Notes: generated by a model not told the origin, from the letters alone. A stretch of 6,064 nucleotides of DNA from Methanobacteriota archaeon (GCA_030837265.1 JAUPKV010000632.1:1-6064), one strand, 5' to 3'; shown: positions 1 to 5,858, counted from the first letter of the stretch. Numbers and translations are program-made.

Positions 1-111
1 AATACCATTAGGCTTTAATACCAGCATCGATAAGTAACTTATGTCTATCTAGTTATTTTCGGATGTAAATTACATATATGATGATTACAAATTCGGAGGA
101 TATACCAACAA

Positions 112-420
112 ATGAGTAGCGGAATGTGCCCGGTATGCGGGCTTCCAAAAGAACTTTGCATTTGCGAAGAGGTTGCAAAAGAGCAACAGAGGATTACTGT
201 AAAAGTAAATAGAAGAAGATATGGGAAAGAGGTTACCGTTGTGGAAGGCTTCGATGCCAGCGAAATTGATTTACATGAATTATCCACATATCTTAAATCA
301 AAGTTCGCGTGCGGCGGGACGGTAAAAGGAAATACCGTAGAACTTCAGGGCAACCACCTGGCCCGCATGAAAGAAGTCCTCATGGAAAAGGGTTTCTCTG
401 CTGAACAGATAAAAAATTGA
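112..420 (+). CDS. Archaeal translation initiation factor aIF1 (SUI1 family)
   Basis: This 102-residue protein is the archaeal counterpart of eIF1. In the family, it binds the small ribosomal subunit near the P site and promotes accurate start-codon selection. The SUI1 hallmarks are visible: a basic loop [14 protein letters not shown] (residues 34-47), the segment [18 protein letters not shown] (65-82), and the C-terminal [14 protein letters not shown]. Before the SUI1 fold is a short cysteine knuckle, C6-x2-C9-x6-C16-x-C18, which probably binds zinc; many archaeal aIF1 proteins carry such an extension. The start at 112 is supported by GGAGGA at 95-100, although its spacing of about 11-12 bases is somewhat long. 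The length is normal for the family. The gene appears to be transcribed alone: the next gene is 191 bases away beyond a T-rich terminator, and an upstream TATA candidate (TACATATATG, 71-80) lies close to the ribosome binding site. The family assignment is secure; the zinc binding is inferred. Confidence 0.95.
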   Translation: MSSGMCPVCGLPKELCICEEVAKEQQRITVKVNRRRYGKEVTVVEGFDASEIDLHELSTYLKSKFACGGTVKGNTVELQGNHLARMKEVLMEKGFSAEQIKN

Positions 421-516
421 ACCTTACTGGACTCCATGAAAACCGGGCTTGAGAAACAGAGATGTGTTCCCAGGTCCGAAAATATGCACGTTCACGCCAA
501 TTATCGGTAGTATACG

Positions 517-522
517 TTTTTT
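517..522 (+). terminator. T-tract, probable aIF1 terminator
   Basis: A run of six T (after TATACG) lies about 100 bases past the aIF1 stop. Archaeal RNA polymerase commonly terminates at such T-runs without a strong hairpin, and I see no good stem upstream. The rest of the 421-611 gap holds only a 24-codon open frame (436-510) with no ribosome binding site, and probably the promoter of the next gene, for which CATATTAG around 570-577 is a weak TATA candidate. Confidence 0.4.
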
Positions 523-611
523 ATTAGCGCATAAGGGAGATAAAGTTCCTATTCAAGAAATCCAATGCGCATATTAGCACATTTTGATCCATACTTGGAC
601 AATGACCTCCC

Positions 612-977
612 ATGAAAACAACTTGTGAAATTATGGTTCAGAAAGTCTTGCCCGCAATTCGAGCCGAGCTATCGAGGGCAATGATTCTCGAACATAGGTG
701 TACGCAGCAAGAAGTGGCGGATATTCTGGAACTCTCAAGAGCTGCGGTATCTCAATATGTGAGTGAGAAACGTGGGGCTGAAATTAATTTTTCAGAAGAG
801 ACGCAAAAAGAAATTCGGAAATTTGCATCAATACTTTTAGAAAGAAACTTATCTTCTCAGGAAAAGACAAACGGCATGTGCAGTATTTGCAGCTTTGTTC
901 AGAAATCCGGCTGGCTTTACAGGAATGCTCCTGAAGTTAGCCTCTGTAGAATATGTGAGGATATTGATTTAAAGTGA
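612..977 (+). CDS. HTH transcriptional regulator with C-terminal four-Cys cluster (COG2522-like)
   Basis: This 121-residue protein is probably a DNA-binding regulator. Its N-terminus (CEIMVQKVLPAIRAEL, residues 5-20) matches the opening I associate with archaeal COG2522 predicted regulators. It is followed by a helix-turn-helix at about 31-55 (TQQEVADILELSRAAVSQYV, then SEKRG). The C-terminal part has two CxxC pairs, C90-x2-C93 and C112-x2-C115, which form a likely zinc-binding site or possibly a redox- or metal-sensing Fe-S site. The ATG at 612 is the first possible start because an in-frame TGA lies at 603-605. No Shine-Dalgarno sequence precedes it, so the mRNA may be leaderless or have a very short leader. 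The next in-frame ATG (633) would remove the conserved CEI. The stop (975-977) directly abuts the nreA start, so the two genes are very likely cotranscribed and translationally coupled. Regulation of nreA is inferred from position only; the target is unknown. Confidence 0.85.
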   Translation: MKTTCEIMVQKVLPAIRAELSRAMILEHRCTQQEVADILELSRAAVSQYVSEKRGAEINFSEETQKEIRKFASILLERNLSSQEKTNGMCSICSFVQKSGWLYRNAPEVSLCRICEDIDLK

Positions 978-2201
978 ATGACACCATTGTGCATCAAATG
1001 TAAAGGAAAAGGACTTTGTGGGCGCCCTCGTTGCCCAATCCTGGAAAAATTTAAGTCCTTACAATCGATTGCTCCAGTGATCTCAGGCGAATCCGTTTTT
1101 GGGGCCTCTCCACCTGCTCTTTTTGTTGGAAGCTATGGTTACCCGAGAGTTTCGGCAGGTCCATTGATTCCTCCGCTGGCAACGGAAAGTGAGGCAGCTT
1201 TTCTGGAAGAGCCTTCAGCTTGGGGAAACATGAAGATTGAAGATATAATCTCAATGCGTTCCCGTATGGTCAGGGCAAACACGAATCTGCACATAAAAGA
1301 TGCACGCAGCAAAGAAAATCCTCTTCTGGTAAAGGCTCAGGAGCTTGCTCTTTCCAGAAAGCCGATAGATACCGAAGCCTGGTTTTTCAAAGCTCCAAAA
1401 CAGGAACTCAAATTCGATGCCGTACTTACGCCCATGGGTCCTTCAGGCCTGGTTAAAAACTTCGAGCTTGCAGAAAATCCAAACGTCCCAAGAAAGGTAG
1501 ATTATCTTGTCTATGATACGGACGCGCTGGCAAAAGATGCTATTGCAGAACTCTTGAAAAGTGACATTTCAACTGAACATATTACACGCCTGTTTTCTAT
1601 TGGCCTGCTCGGGAAAGAAAGAAAAATCGTTCCTACACGCTGGTCAATAACAGCCGTAGATGATACCGCAGGAAAGGAACTTGCAGATCGCATAAAGGAC
1701 TTTCCTTTTATTTCGGACATTCAGCTTTTCAGTGGGACTCATTTTGGGAACCATTTTGAAGTTCTCTTTCTTCCAAGGGCTTATTCCTTCGAATTGATAG
1801 AGATATGGCTCCCAAAAACTGTATGGTCCGGAGAATCAAGCTGGATTGGGGAAGACAGTGAGGGCCTTTCCGGGAAAAAAGGATATTCTCCCCTGGCAGG
1901 AGGTTATTATGCCGCAAGGCTGGCAGTACTCGAATACCTCACAGAAATCCGAAAGCAGGCTTCCATTTTTATACTCAGGGAAATTACCCCGGACTATTGG
2001 GCTCCTCTTGGGGTATGGGTAGTCCGGGAAGGTATGAGAGGCACTCTTCGAAATCCCCCTGTGAAATTTGATTCTCTTGAGGCAGCAATTTCAGATCTTG
2101 CAGGCAGGATTTGCACGCCAAAAGTAGAATGGATGACAAAAGCAGCTATGCTTTCCGACTTCCGCTTCCAGACAACTCTGGATCATTTTTTTAAGGCGTG
2201 A
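978..2201 (+). CDS. nreA: Archaeal DNA repair protein NreA (zinc finger, PIP box)
   Basis: This 407-residue protein belongs to the Nre family (DUF650/DUF651). In Haloferax, NreA acts with UvrABC to repair mitomycin C damage through contact with PCNA. The N-terminus has a compact zinc finger, C5-x2-C8-x5-C14-x4-C19; its presence is typical of NreA and distinguishes it from finger-less NreB. The central region has strings I recognise from the family: TPMGPSGLVKNFELAENP (151-168), VPTRWSITAVDD (218-229) and the tract around NHFEVLFLPRAYSFE (258-272). The C-terminus ends in a textbook PIP box, Q398-T-T-L401-D-H-F404-F405, two residues from the end. The start at 978 lies directly on the stop of the HTH gene (TGA-ATG). 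There is no well-placed Shine-Dalgarno sequence (GAGG at 956-959 is too far), so translation probably depends on ribosomes finishing the upstream gene. The frame is intact and full length. The biochemical activity of Nre proteins is not established, as far as I know. Confidence 0.93.
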   Translation: MTPLCIKCKGKGLCGRPRCPILEKFKSLQSIAPVISGESVFGASPPALFVGSYGYPRVSAGPLIPPLATESEAAFLEEPSAWGNMKIEDIISMRSRMVRANTNLHIKDARSKENPLLVKAQELALSRKPIDTEAWFFKAPKQELKFDAVLTPMGPSGLVKNFELAENPNVPRKVDYLVYDTDALAKDAIAELLKSDISTEHITRLFSIGLLGKERKIVPTRWSITAVDDTAGKELADRIKDFPFISDIQLFSGTHFGNHFEVLFLPRAYSFELIEIWLPKTVWSGESSWIGEDSEGLSGKKGYSPLAGGYYAARLAVLEYLTEIRKQASIFILREITPDYWAPLGVWVVREGMRGTLRNPPVKFDSLEAAISDLAGRICTPKVEWMTKAAMLSDFRFQTTLDHFFKA

Positions 2202-2270
2202 TAAGAAAGTTGAAAAAGGAAATGATGAAATCTAAAAAAATTAACGAAAAAGCGTACAACTAATAAAAAG

Positions 2271-2288
2271 CCTTTAAAGCCTTTAAAG
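2271..2288. repeat. Two tandem copies of 9-bp CCTTTAAAG
   Basis: The unit CCTTTAAAG occurs twice head to tail and is followed by CC, the start of a third copy. Each unit contains the palindrome CTTTAAAG. It lies about 70 bases after the nreA stop. It may be a simple slippage product; a role in nreA mRNA 3' end formation is possible but not shown. Confidence 0.7.
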
Positions 2289-2494
2289 CCCGTTCAAGCT
2301 TCCTAATTGCCGGACTTTAATTAGTCTCATCCTAATATTCAGGCATGATCCACTGCAATTTTACCATAAGCTTTGGAAATTTTATCTTTCTAACATCGGA
2401 AAAATATATGTTTCTCAAATTGTCAGGTCTTTATATTTCAGTAGCATGATGCTTTTTTACCCAGAAAATATCTCTGAATAATAGCTTTAATATA

Positions 2495-2525
2495 GGAGTT
2501 TTGATAATTTGGGAGTTTTGATAAT
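2495..2525. repeat. 17-bp tandem duplication (14 bp identical)
   Basis: GGAGTTTTGATAAT is present at 2495-2508 and again at 2512-2525, a period of 17 bases. Only two copies exist, so it is neither a CRISPR nor a long satellite. It lies inside the weak minus-strand open frame of the intergenic gap. Confidence 0.75.
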
Positions 2526-2789
2526 GCGCAGTATTCCAGCAATAAATCTGACATCATTGCTTCTAAAAAGTAAAAAATCAATAGGGTTAGCCGAGAGATA
2601 TCCATATTCAGAATCATTCTCCGGAAATTGAGATATTTTCTTGGATTAGGCAGAGGCTTTTTCAAAAATATATTCTGGACTTTCTGAAAATTATCTTTAA
2701 TGTCCCGAAGAATAGGGTAGCTGGTAGCTTCTGATCCCAAACTAAGTTATTGCCTCATAGCACGTTCAATCTTACTTTAGCAGTTTCGT

Positions 2790-2799
2790 AAATTATATC
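2790..2799 (+). promoter_or_regulatory. Candidate TATA box for the AAA/MBL pair
   Basis: AAATTATATC resembles an archaeal TATA box. Transcription would start near 2823, giving a leader of roughly 85-90 bases before the AAA ATPase ATG at 2911. The region is AT-rich throughout, so chance matches are likely. Confidence 0.3.
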
Positions 2800-2910
2800 T
2801 TTGAAGAAAATCAACTATTAAGTTTAGCAACTTAAAAAAAGATTTAAGAACTTCTTCATTCGAGTGCCAACACTTGGTAGTGATAACCCAAGCACATAAC
2901 AGGTAAAAAC

Positions 2911-4200
2911 ATGTCAAACGTCGTACTAGATATTGTAGAACTGCTCTTGACCGCAGAAGTATATAATCGTTATCCAATACTGGATGTGAATGATCTTCCA
3001 AAAAATATCAGGAAAAACTATTGGAGCAGTGTAGTGAAAACTGTCCCAAGGCCCATGACAGCTACATTTATTCGGATCGAAAAACTGTTTGGAATCAAGG
3101 ACATAGAAAAAATCGTAAGAAATGTTCCTTTTATAGTTGCAGATAAATCCCATTTTGAACTCCGTCTGAGTGCTTTCGAGCTTGCAGTGGAATGGTTTGA
3201 AAAGCAAGAAGATTCAACGGAAAAAATTCAAAATAATCCTGTCCTGGCATATTACTACGGAGAAGTAAAAAAGATTCAGGATGCAAACTATGCGCTTACA
3301 AAGGCAAAAGTAAGGCCAAAGGAAGTGGATAGGGAGTGGATTGAATCTCTTATTGCAGAGATCAAGAAAGAAGACAAAAGCGAGGAAATGCTCAAACTTG
3401 TAATCATTATTGCTCCTGAAGATGTAAAACAAAAAGTTAAGGACCTTGTGCTTACCCAGGAACAGGAGGATGAAGTTGAAAAAATCATGAAAGCTATCCA
3501 GCACAGGGAATACCTGCGGGAAATTGGTCTCCACGATATTGGAAAACTGCTTTTTGTCGGGCCACCGGGAACCGGGAAAACTTCTGTCGCACGTGCACTC
3601 TCGGAACAGCTCTCCATTCCTTTTGTAGAGGTCAAACTATCTATGATCACAGACCAGTACCTTGGAGAGACTGCAAAGAATATTGACAGGGTCTTCTTGC
3701 TGGCAAAAAAATTGAATCCCTGTATCCTTTTCATTGATGAGCTGGACTTCGTGGCAAAAGCAAGAACATCTGATGAAAATGCTGCCATTAAGCGGGCAGT
3801 CAACACCCTTCTTAAAGCTATAGACGAAATCAGCCTTGTGGAACATGGAGTTCTTCTTATTGCCGCAACCAACCACCCTCGTATGCTAGATAGTGCAGCT
3901 TGGAGGCGCTTTGACGAGATAGTTCATTTTCCTCTCCCTGACTCTGAAATGCGTAAAGATATTCTGAATATTGTCACCAAACACATAGAAGGAGATTATA
4001 ATACCGGGGAGATCGCAGAAATTACCGAAGGTTATTCTGGTTCGGACCTGCGGATGGTCATCAGGGAAGCTGTCCTGAGTGCCCTCTTGGAAGAACGCAA
4101 AATACTTCACCAGCAGGATCTTACGGCAGCTGTGGCATCATTTGATGAAAGGGCCGGTCTGAAATCCGAGAGTATGGAAGAGTACAGAAGGAATAAATAA
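2911..4200 (+). CDS. AAA ATPase with uncharacterised N-terminal region
   Basis: This 429-residue protein has one AAA module (about 205-410). The motifs are Walker A GPPGTGKT (217-224), Walker B ILFIDELD (272-279, with D276 and E277), sensor 1 N321 in AATN, an Arg-finger region AAWRRFD (329-335), and the small-domain motif GYSGSDL (374-380). The Arg-finger segment lacks the usual RPGRFD spelling but keeps two arginines. The first ~200 residues are helical and charged, with no transmembrane segment, and I do not recognise them; they probably bind the substrate or partner. Family knowledge points to an ATP-driven oligomeric remodelling or unfolding machine of the COG0464 type. It is not Cdc48 (only one AAA module) and does not look like PAN (no OB/coiled-coil arrangement seen). 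An AGGT at 2901-2904, six bases before the ATG, supports the start. The stop directly abuts the downstream hydrolase start, implying an operon. The substrate is unknown. Confidence 0.9.
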   Translation: MSNVVLDIVELLLTAEVYNRYPILDVNDLPKNIRKNYWSSVVKTVPRPMTATFIRIEKLFGIKDIEKIVRNVPFIVADKSHFELRLSAFELAVEWFEKQEDSTEKIQNNPVLAYYYGEVKKIQDANYALTKAKVRPKEVDREWIESLIAEIKKEDKSEEMLKLVIIIAPEDVKQKVKDLVLTQEQEDEVEKIMKAIQHREYLREIGLHDIGKLLFVGPPGTGKTSVARALSEQLSIPFVEVKLSMITDQYLGETAKNIDRVFLLAKKLNPCILFIDELDFVAKARTSDENAAIKRAVNTLLKAIDEISLVEHGVLLIAATNHPRMLDSAAWRRFDEIVHFPLPDSEMRKDILNIVTKHIEGDYNTGEIAEITEGYSGSDLRMVIREAVLSALLEERKILHQQDLTAAVASFDERAGLKSESMEEYRRNK

Positions 4201-4941
4201 ATGAAGCTTACACTACTCGGGACCGGAGATGCCGTTGGAACTCCTAAAATTGGATGCTACTGCCAGGCTTGCGAGGACGCCAGACTGGGGGGAAAAAGCC
4301 AACGCCTTAGATTTTCCATACTTGTCGAATCTGAAAAGGGCAAGATCCTTATCGATACCAGCCCGGACCTAAGGCAGCAGTTTCTCAGGCAAAACCTTTC
4401 CCATATAGATGGAGTAATCTGGACCCATGGCCATCACGACCATTACTCCGGTTTCGGAGAATTTTACCGCGTCCAGAGCAAAGTTGATGTTTATGGCATC
4501 CCGGAAACTCTGAAATACATAAATCAGTATGTCTATTTCTTACAACCCAGATATCATTATGTAAAACTTTATGAACCTTTTGAGCTCATCGGGCTGCAGT
4601 TAACCCTAATTAAAGTTGATCATCCCCCAATTGAGAATCCTGCAGGTGTCATTATTTGTGAAAAAGATATAAAAGTAGTAATTACTGGAGATACAGGCCC
4701 TGAAATCTCGGAAGCTAGCCTGAAGCTAATGAAAGATCCTGACCTTCTAATAGCCGATGCTATAGTCCCTCCTCACATTCATATCAAAAAACATATGAAC
4801 TCGGAAGAAGCTATGACGCTCGCAGAAAAGCTCAATGCAAAAGAAGTAGTTTTAACTCATCTCAGTCATCTCTTTCGCCCACATAATATCGAATCGACAT
4901 CTTTGCCTCTAGGATATGACGGACAGGTCTTTGAATTGTAA
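4201..4941 (+). CDS. Metallo-beta-lactamase-fold hydrolase, PhnP-like (COG1235)
   Basis: This 246-residue cytoplasmic enzyme opens with LLGTGDAVGTPKIGC, followed by C19-x-C21-x2-C24, a structural metal site typical of PhnP-like proteins. The active-site motif is T75-H-G-H-H-D-H81, which fits HxHxDH. Further metal ligands are probably H141 (VDHP), D164 (TGDTG) and H220 or H223 (THLSH). A two-metal phosphodiesterase is therefore expected. E. coli PhnP opens a cyclic ribose phosphate in phosphonate breakdown, but no other phn gene is visible here, so I would not transfer that substrate. The length fits the family. The ATG sits directly on the TAA of the AAA gene, with GAAGGA at 4187-4192 (eight-base spacing) as ribosome binding site inside that gene, so the two products are probably made together. 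The coupling suggests a shared process, which remains unknown. Confidence 0.9.
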   Translation: MKLTLLGTGDAVGTPKIGCYCQACEDARLGGKSQRLRFSILVESEKGKILIDTSPDLRQQFLRQNLSHIDGVIWTHGHHDHYSGFGEFYRVQSKVDVYGIPETLKYINQYVYFLQPRYHYVKLYEPFELIGLQLTLIKVDHPPIENPAGVIICEKDIKVVITGDTGPEISEASLKLMKDPDLLIADAIVPPHIHIKKHMNSEEAMTLAEKLNAKEVVLTHLSHLFRPHNIESTSLPLGYDGQVFEL

Positions 4942-4947
4942 CTGAGA

Positions 4948-4954
4948 TTTTTTT
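4948..4954 (+). terminator. T7 tract after the MBL gene
   Basis: Seven T start seven bases after the hydrolase stop, with a second T5 run at 4981-4985. This fits an archaeal T-run terminator for the AAA/MBL operon. It lies in the gap to the convergent small gene whose stop is at 4997-4999. No strong hairpin is visible. Confidence 0.55.
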
Positions 4955-4996
4955 AATGAGTGCGCAACTTGCTCAAATGGTTTTTCTACAGTAGAC

Positions 4997-5188
4997 TTAC
5001 TTTTTTTGTACGGTAGTAATCGTTCCATCTGCTTCTTTAGCTCTTAATGTTGCTATTAGTCTGGGGCATTGTAAAAAATTGTTGCTCTCACAGTAATTTT
5101 GCCTATCGTCCTCTGTTGTTTCATAATATGCTACACCTGTCATACATTCTTGTATCTGTTCACTTTTGTGCAGATAGATACATTGCAT
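4997..5188 (-). CDS. Small four-cysteine protein, unknown function
   Basis: This 63-residue soluble protein starts MQCIYLHKSEQ. Four cysteines are spaced C3-x11-C15-x17-C33-x7-C41, with the second pair in the context YCESNNFLQCPR (32-43). The pattern, a cysteine near the start, one about ten residues later, then YC followed by CPR/CPxY, recalls a recurring class of small metal-binding (zinc or Fe-S) modules in archaea and bacteria. I infer metal binding only from that spacing. A good ribosome binding site, AAGGTG, ends seven bases before the ATG, and a TATA-like element lies about 45 bases upstream, so this appears to be a real monocistronic gene rather than chance. It runs convergent to the AAA/MBL operon. 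After C41 the tail (LIATLRAKEADGTITTVQKK) has no motif I know. Confidence 0.72.
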   Translation of the reverse strand: MQCIYLHKSEQIQECMTGVAYYETTEDDRQNYCESNNFLQCPRLIATLRAKEADGTITTVQKK

Positions 5189-5233
5189 AGGGGGACACCT
5201 TTCATTAATTTATTTGGAAAGATGCTCTCTATG

Positions 5234-5242
5234 TTTATATAA
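5234..5242 (-). promoter_or_regulatory. TATA box candidate for the four-Cys protein gene
   Basis: Read on the minus strand this is TTATATAAA, close to the archaeal TATA consensus. Transcription would begin near 5212, giving a leader of about 25 bases that contains the AAGGTG ribosome binding site. The geometry is what one expects for an archaeal promoter. Confidence 0.5.
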
Positions 5243-5293
5243 TTTTAGATTTTTTATAGCAGAGGAATAAATAATTGCACCTCTTATATTGAA

Positions 5294-5311
5294 TTCATAA
5301 TCAATTATGAA
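5294..5311. repeat. Perfect 8-bp inverted repeat at the end of the acidic helical gene
   Basis: TTCATAAT and ATTATGAA are separated by CA. Read on the minus strand, the element overlaps the TCA-TAA end of the gene at 5305-5516. The two-base loop is tight, so a folded RNA would use about seven pairs and a four-base loop. It could help end the transcript or protect its 3' end, but it is AT-rich and may be chance. Confidence 0.5.
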
Positions 5312-5516
5312 GGGTGCTTTATGATCTCAGTAACTTTCTCTAGAATATCTTCAGCATTTTTAGCAATTTCTTTCTCAGCAAGCTCAGTTATGTGATGTAT
5401 ATATTCTAAAACTTTTTCAGAAACTAATCCAAATAAATCTTCAGCTATTTTTTACCTGCATCTTCAATTAGATCTTCTGCAGCATCAATTACAGCGTCTT
5501 TAAGTTCATCAGTCAT
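5305..5516 (-). pseudogene. Small acidic helical protein gene interrupted by a frameshift in an A6 run
   Basis: On the minus strand an ATG at 5516-5514, preceded by AGGTG at eight-base spacing, opens MTDELKDAVIDAAEDLIED-AGKK and then hits TAG at 5447-5445, just after six A. Shifting by one base at the A-run (seven A instead of six, or a -1 slip) continues IAEDLFGLVSEKVLEYI and on to IIKHPS, with TAA at 5307-5305. The corrected product is 70 residues, with many Asp/Glu, regularly spaced hydrophobic residues and no Cys; it looks like one or two long amphipathic helices. I do not recognise the family. Composition is uniform on both sides of the shift, indicating one original gene. Explanations are a recent loss-of-function deletion, a sequencing error in the homopolymer, or slippage during transcription or translation. 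The second part has no ATG of its own, so it cannot easily be a separate gene. Confidence 0.72.
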
Positions 5517-5570
5517 ATATCTGCCACCTACATGTGTTAAACTTTGAATCAGATCATAACTATATATCTT

Positions 5571-5580
5571 AATTTATATT
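5571..5580 (-). promoter_or_regulatory. TATA box candidate for the frameshifted gene
   Basis: On the minus strand this reads AATATAAATT, about 55 bases upstream of the ATG at 5516. Initiation would fall near 5550, leaving a leader of about 33 bases that includes AGGTG. A second AT-rich stretch, AAGATATATA (5561-5570), is an alternative. Confidence 0.4.
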
Positions 5581-5606
5581 AAGGACCATTCACATAAAAT
5601 TAAATT

Positions 5607-5615
5607 GTATAAAAG
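5607..5615 (+). promoter_or_regulatory. TATA-like element upstream of the photolyase remnant
   Basis: GTATAAAAG lies just before the remnant and could be the relic of its promoter. If still active, transcription would start around 5635-5640, at or just after the first recognisable codons. It is back-to-back with the minus-strand promoter candidate at 5571-5580. Confidence 0.35.
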
Positions 5616-5629
5616 AAGTGTAATCAAAA

Positions 5630-5858
5630 TTGCTAATTAACTCCAAACGTATCAGGATTCTAAAACCTGGAAAAGCTGTCAATGGACCTGTTGCCTGCTG
5701 GATGAGTCGTGACCAGAGAGTAGGGGATAACTGGGCTTTAACGAACTTGACGGAAGAGGCCCAGGTATAAAGGAATTGCCTGGAGCATAGGAGGAGTTCA
5801 CGACCGACCCTGGAAATAGAGGGAAATATTTGGAAAAATCCGATCTGTCAAATATTAA
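5630..5858 (+). pseudogene. Class II CPD photolyase remnant with large internal deletion
   Basis: This is the wreck of a DNA photolyase gene, whose product repairs cyclobutane pyrimidine dimers using light and FAD. Codons from 5645 read [16 protein letters not shown], then (5699-5740) [14 protein letters not shown], the typical N-terminus of class II photolyases. From 5743, in another frame, comes ELDGRGPG, and from 5772, in a third frame, GIAWSIGGVHDRPW, then K, a TAG at 5817-5819, and REIFGKIR. These belong near the C-terminus of the ~460-residue enzyme, so roughly 370 residues are missing between WAL and ELDGR. Between ELDGR and GIAW the spacing is about four bases shorter than in the Methanosarcina protein as I remember it. 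No ATG opens the frame; TTG at 5630 is the only near-start, and an in-frame TAA lies at 5621-5623. It cannot encode a working photolyase. The end is the TAA at 5856-5858; the last ~25 family residues are not visible. Confidence 0.9.

Larger units (their letters stand above)
2202..2910. other. Long AT-rich intergenic region with no identifiable gene
   Basis: This 709-base gap separates nreA from the AAA/MBL pair. The longest open frame is on the minus strand (2438-2740, about 100 codons). It would have to start at TTG, has no Shine-Dalgarno sequence, and gives a protein rich in Leu, Ile, Lys and Tyr that I do not recognise, so I do not call it as a gene; it could be a decayed one. Two short tandem duplications are listed separately. 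The end nearest the AAA gene presumably holds its promoter and leader. I see no tRNA, no stable RNA fold and no insertion-sequence ends. Unlike the flanking genes, the stretch is dense in short A and T runs, typical of Methanosarcina intergenic DNA. Confidence 0.6.

Noticed and set aside
470..500. GGTCCGAAA resembling a tRNA T-loop
   Set aside because: No matching acceptor, D-arm or anticodon stem could be found around it.
436..510. 24-codon open frame between aIF1 and the HTH gene
   Set aside because: It has no ribosome binding site and no recognisable motif; chance is the simplest explanation.
2495..2525. Possible CRISPR or satellite start
   Set aside because: There are only two copies, a 3-base spacer and no further units, so it is a simple tandem duplication.
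2438..2740. 100-codon minus-strand open frame as a real gene
   Set aside because: It needs a TTG start, has no Shine-Dalgarno sequence, matches nothing I recognise and contains a 17-bp tandem duplication. I kept it only as a note on the intergenic gap.
3288..3872. 194-codon open frame on the minus strand
   Set aside because: It lies wholly opposite the AAA module, which has all expected motifs. Its serine- and phenylalanine-rich translation is what the reverse complement of a Lys/Glu-rich gene gives, and it has no ribosome binding site.
4201..4941. Assignment of the hydrolase as true PhnP of phosphonate breakdown
   Set aside because: The fold and motifs match the broader COG1235 group, but no C-P lyase genes are nearby and the partner is a AAA ATPase, so the substrate cannot be transferred.
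5817..5819. TAG in the photolyase remnant read as pyrrolysine
   Set aside because: Methanosarcina can decode UAG as pyrrolysine, but the gene is also missing most of its length and changes frame twice, so the TAG is simply decay.
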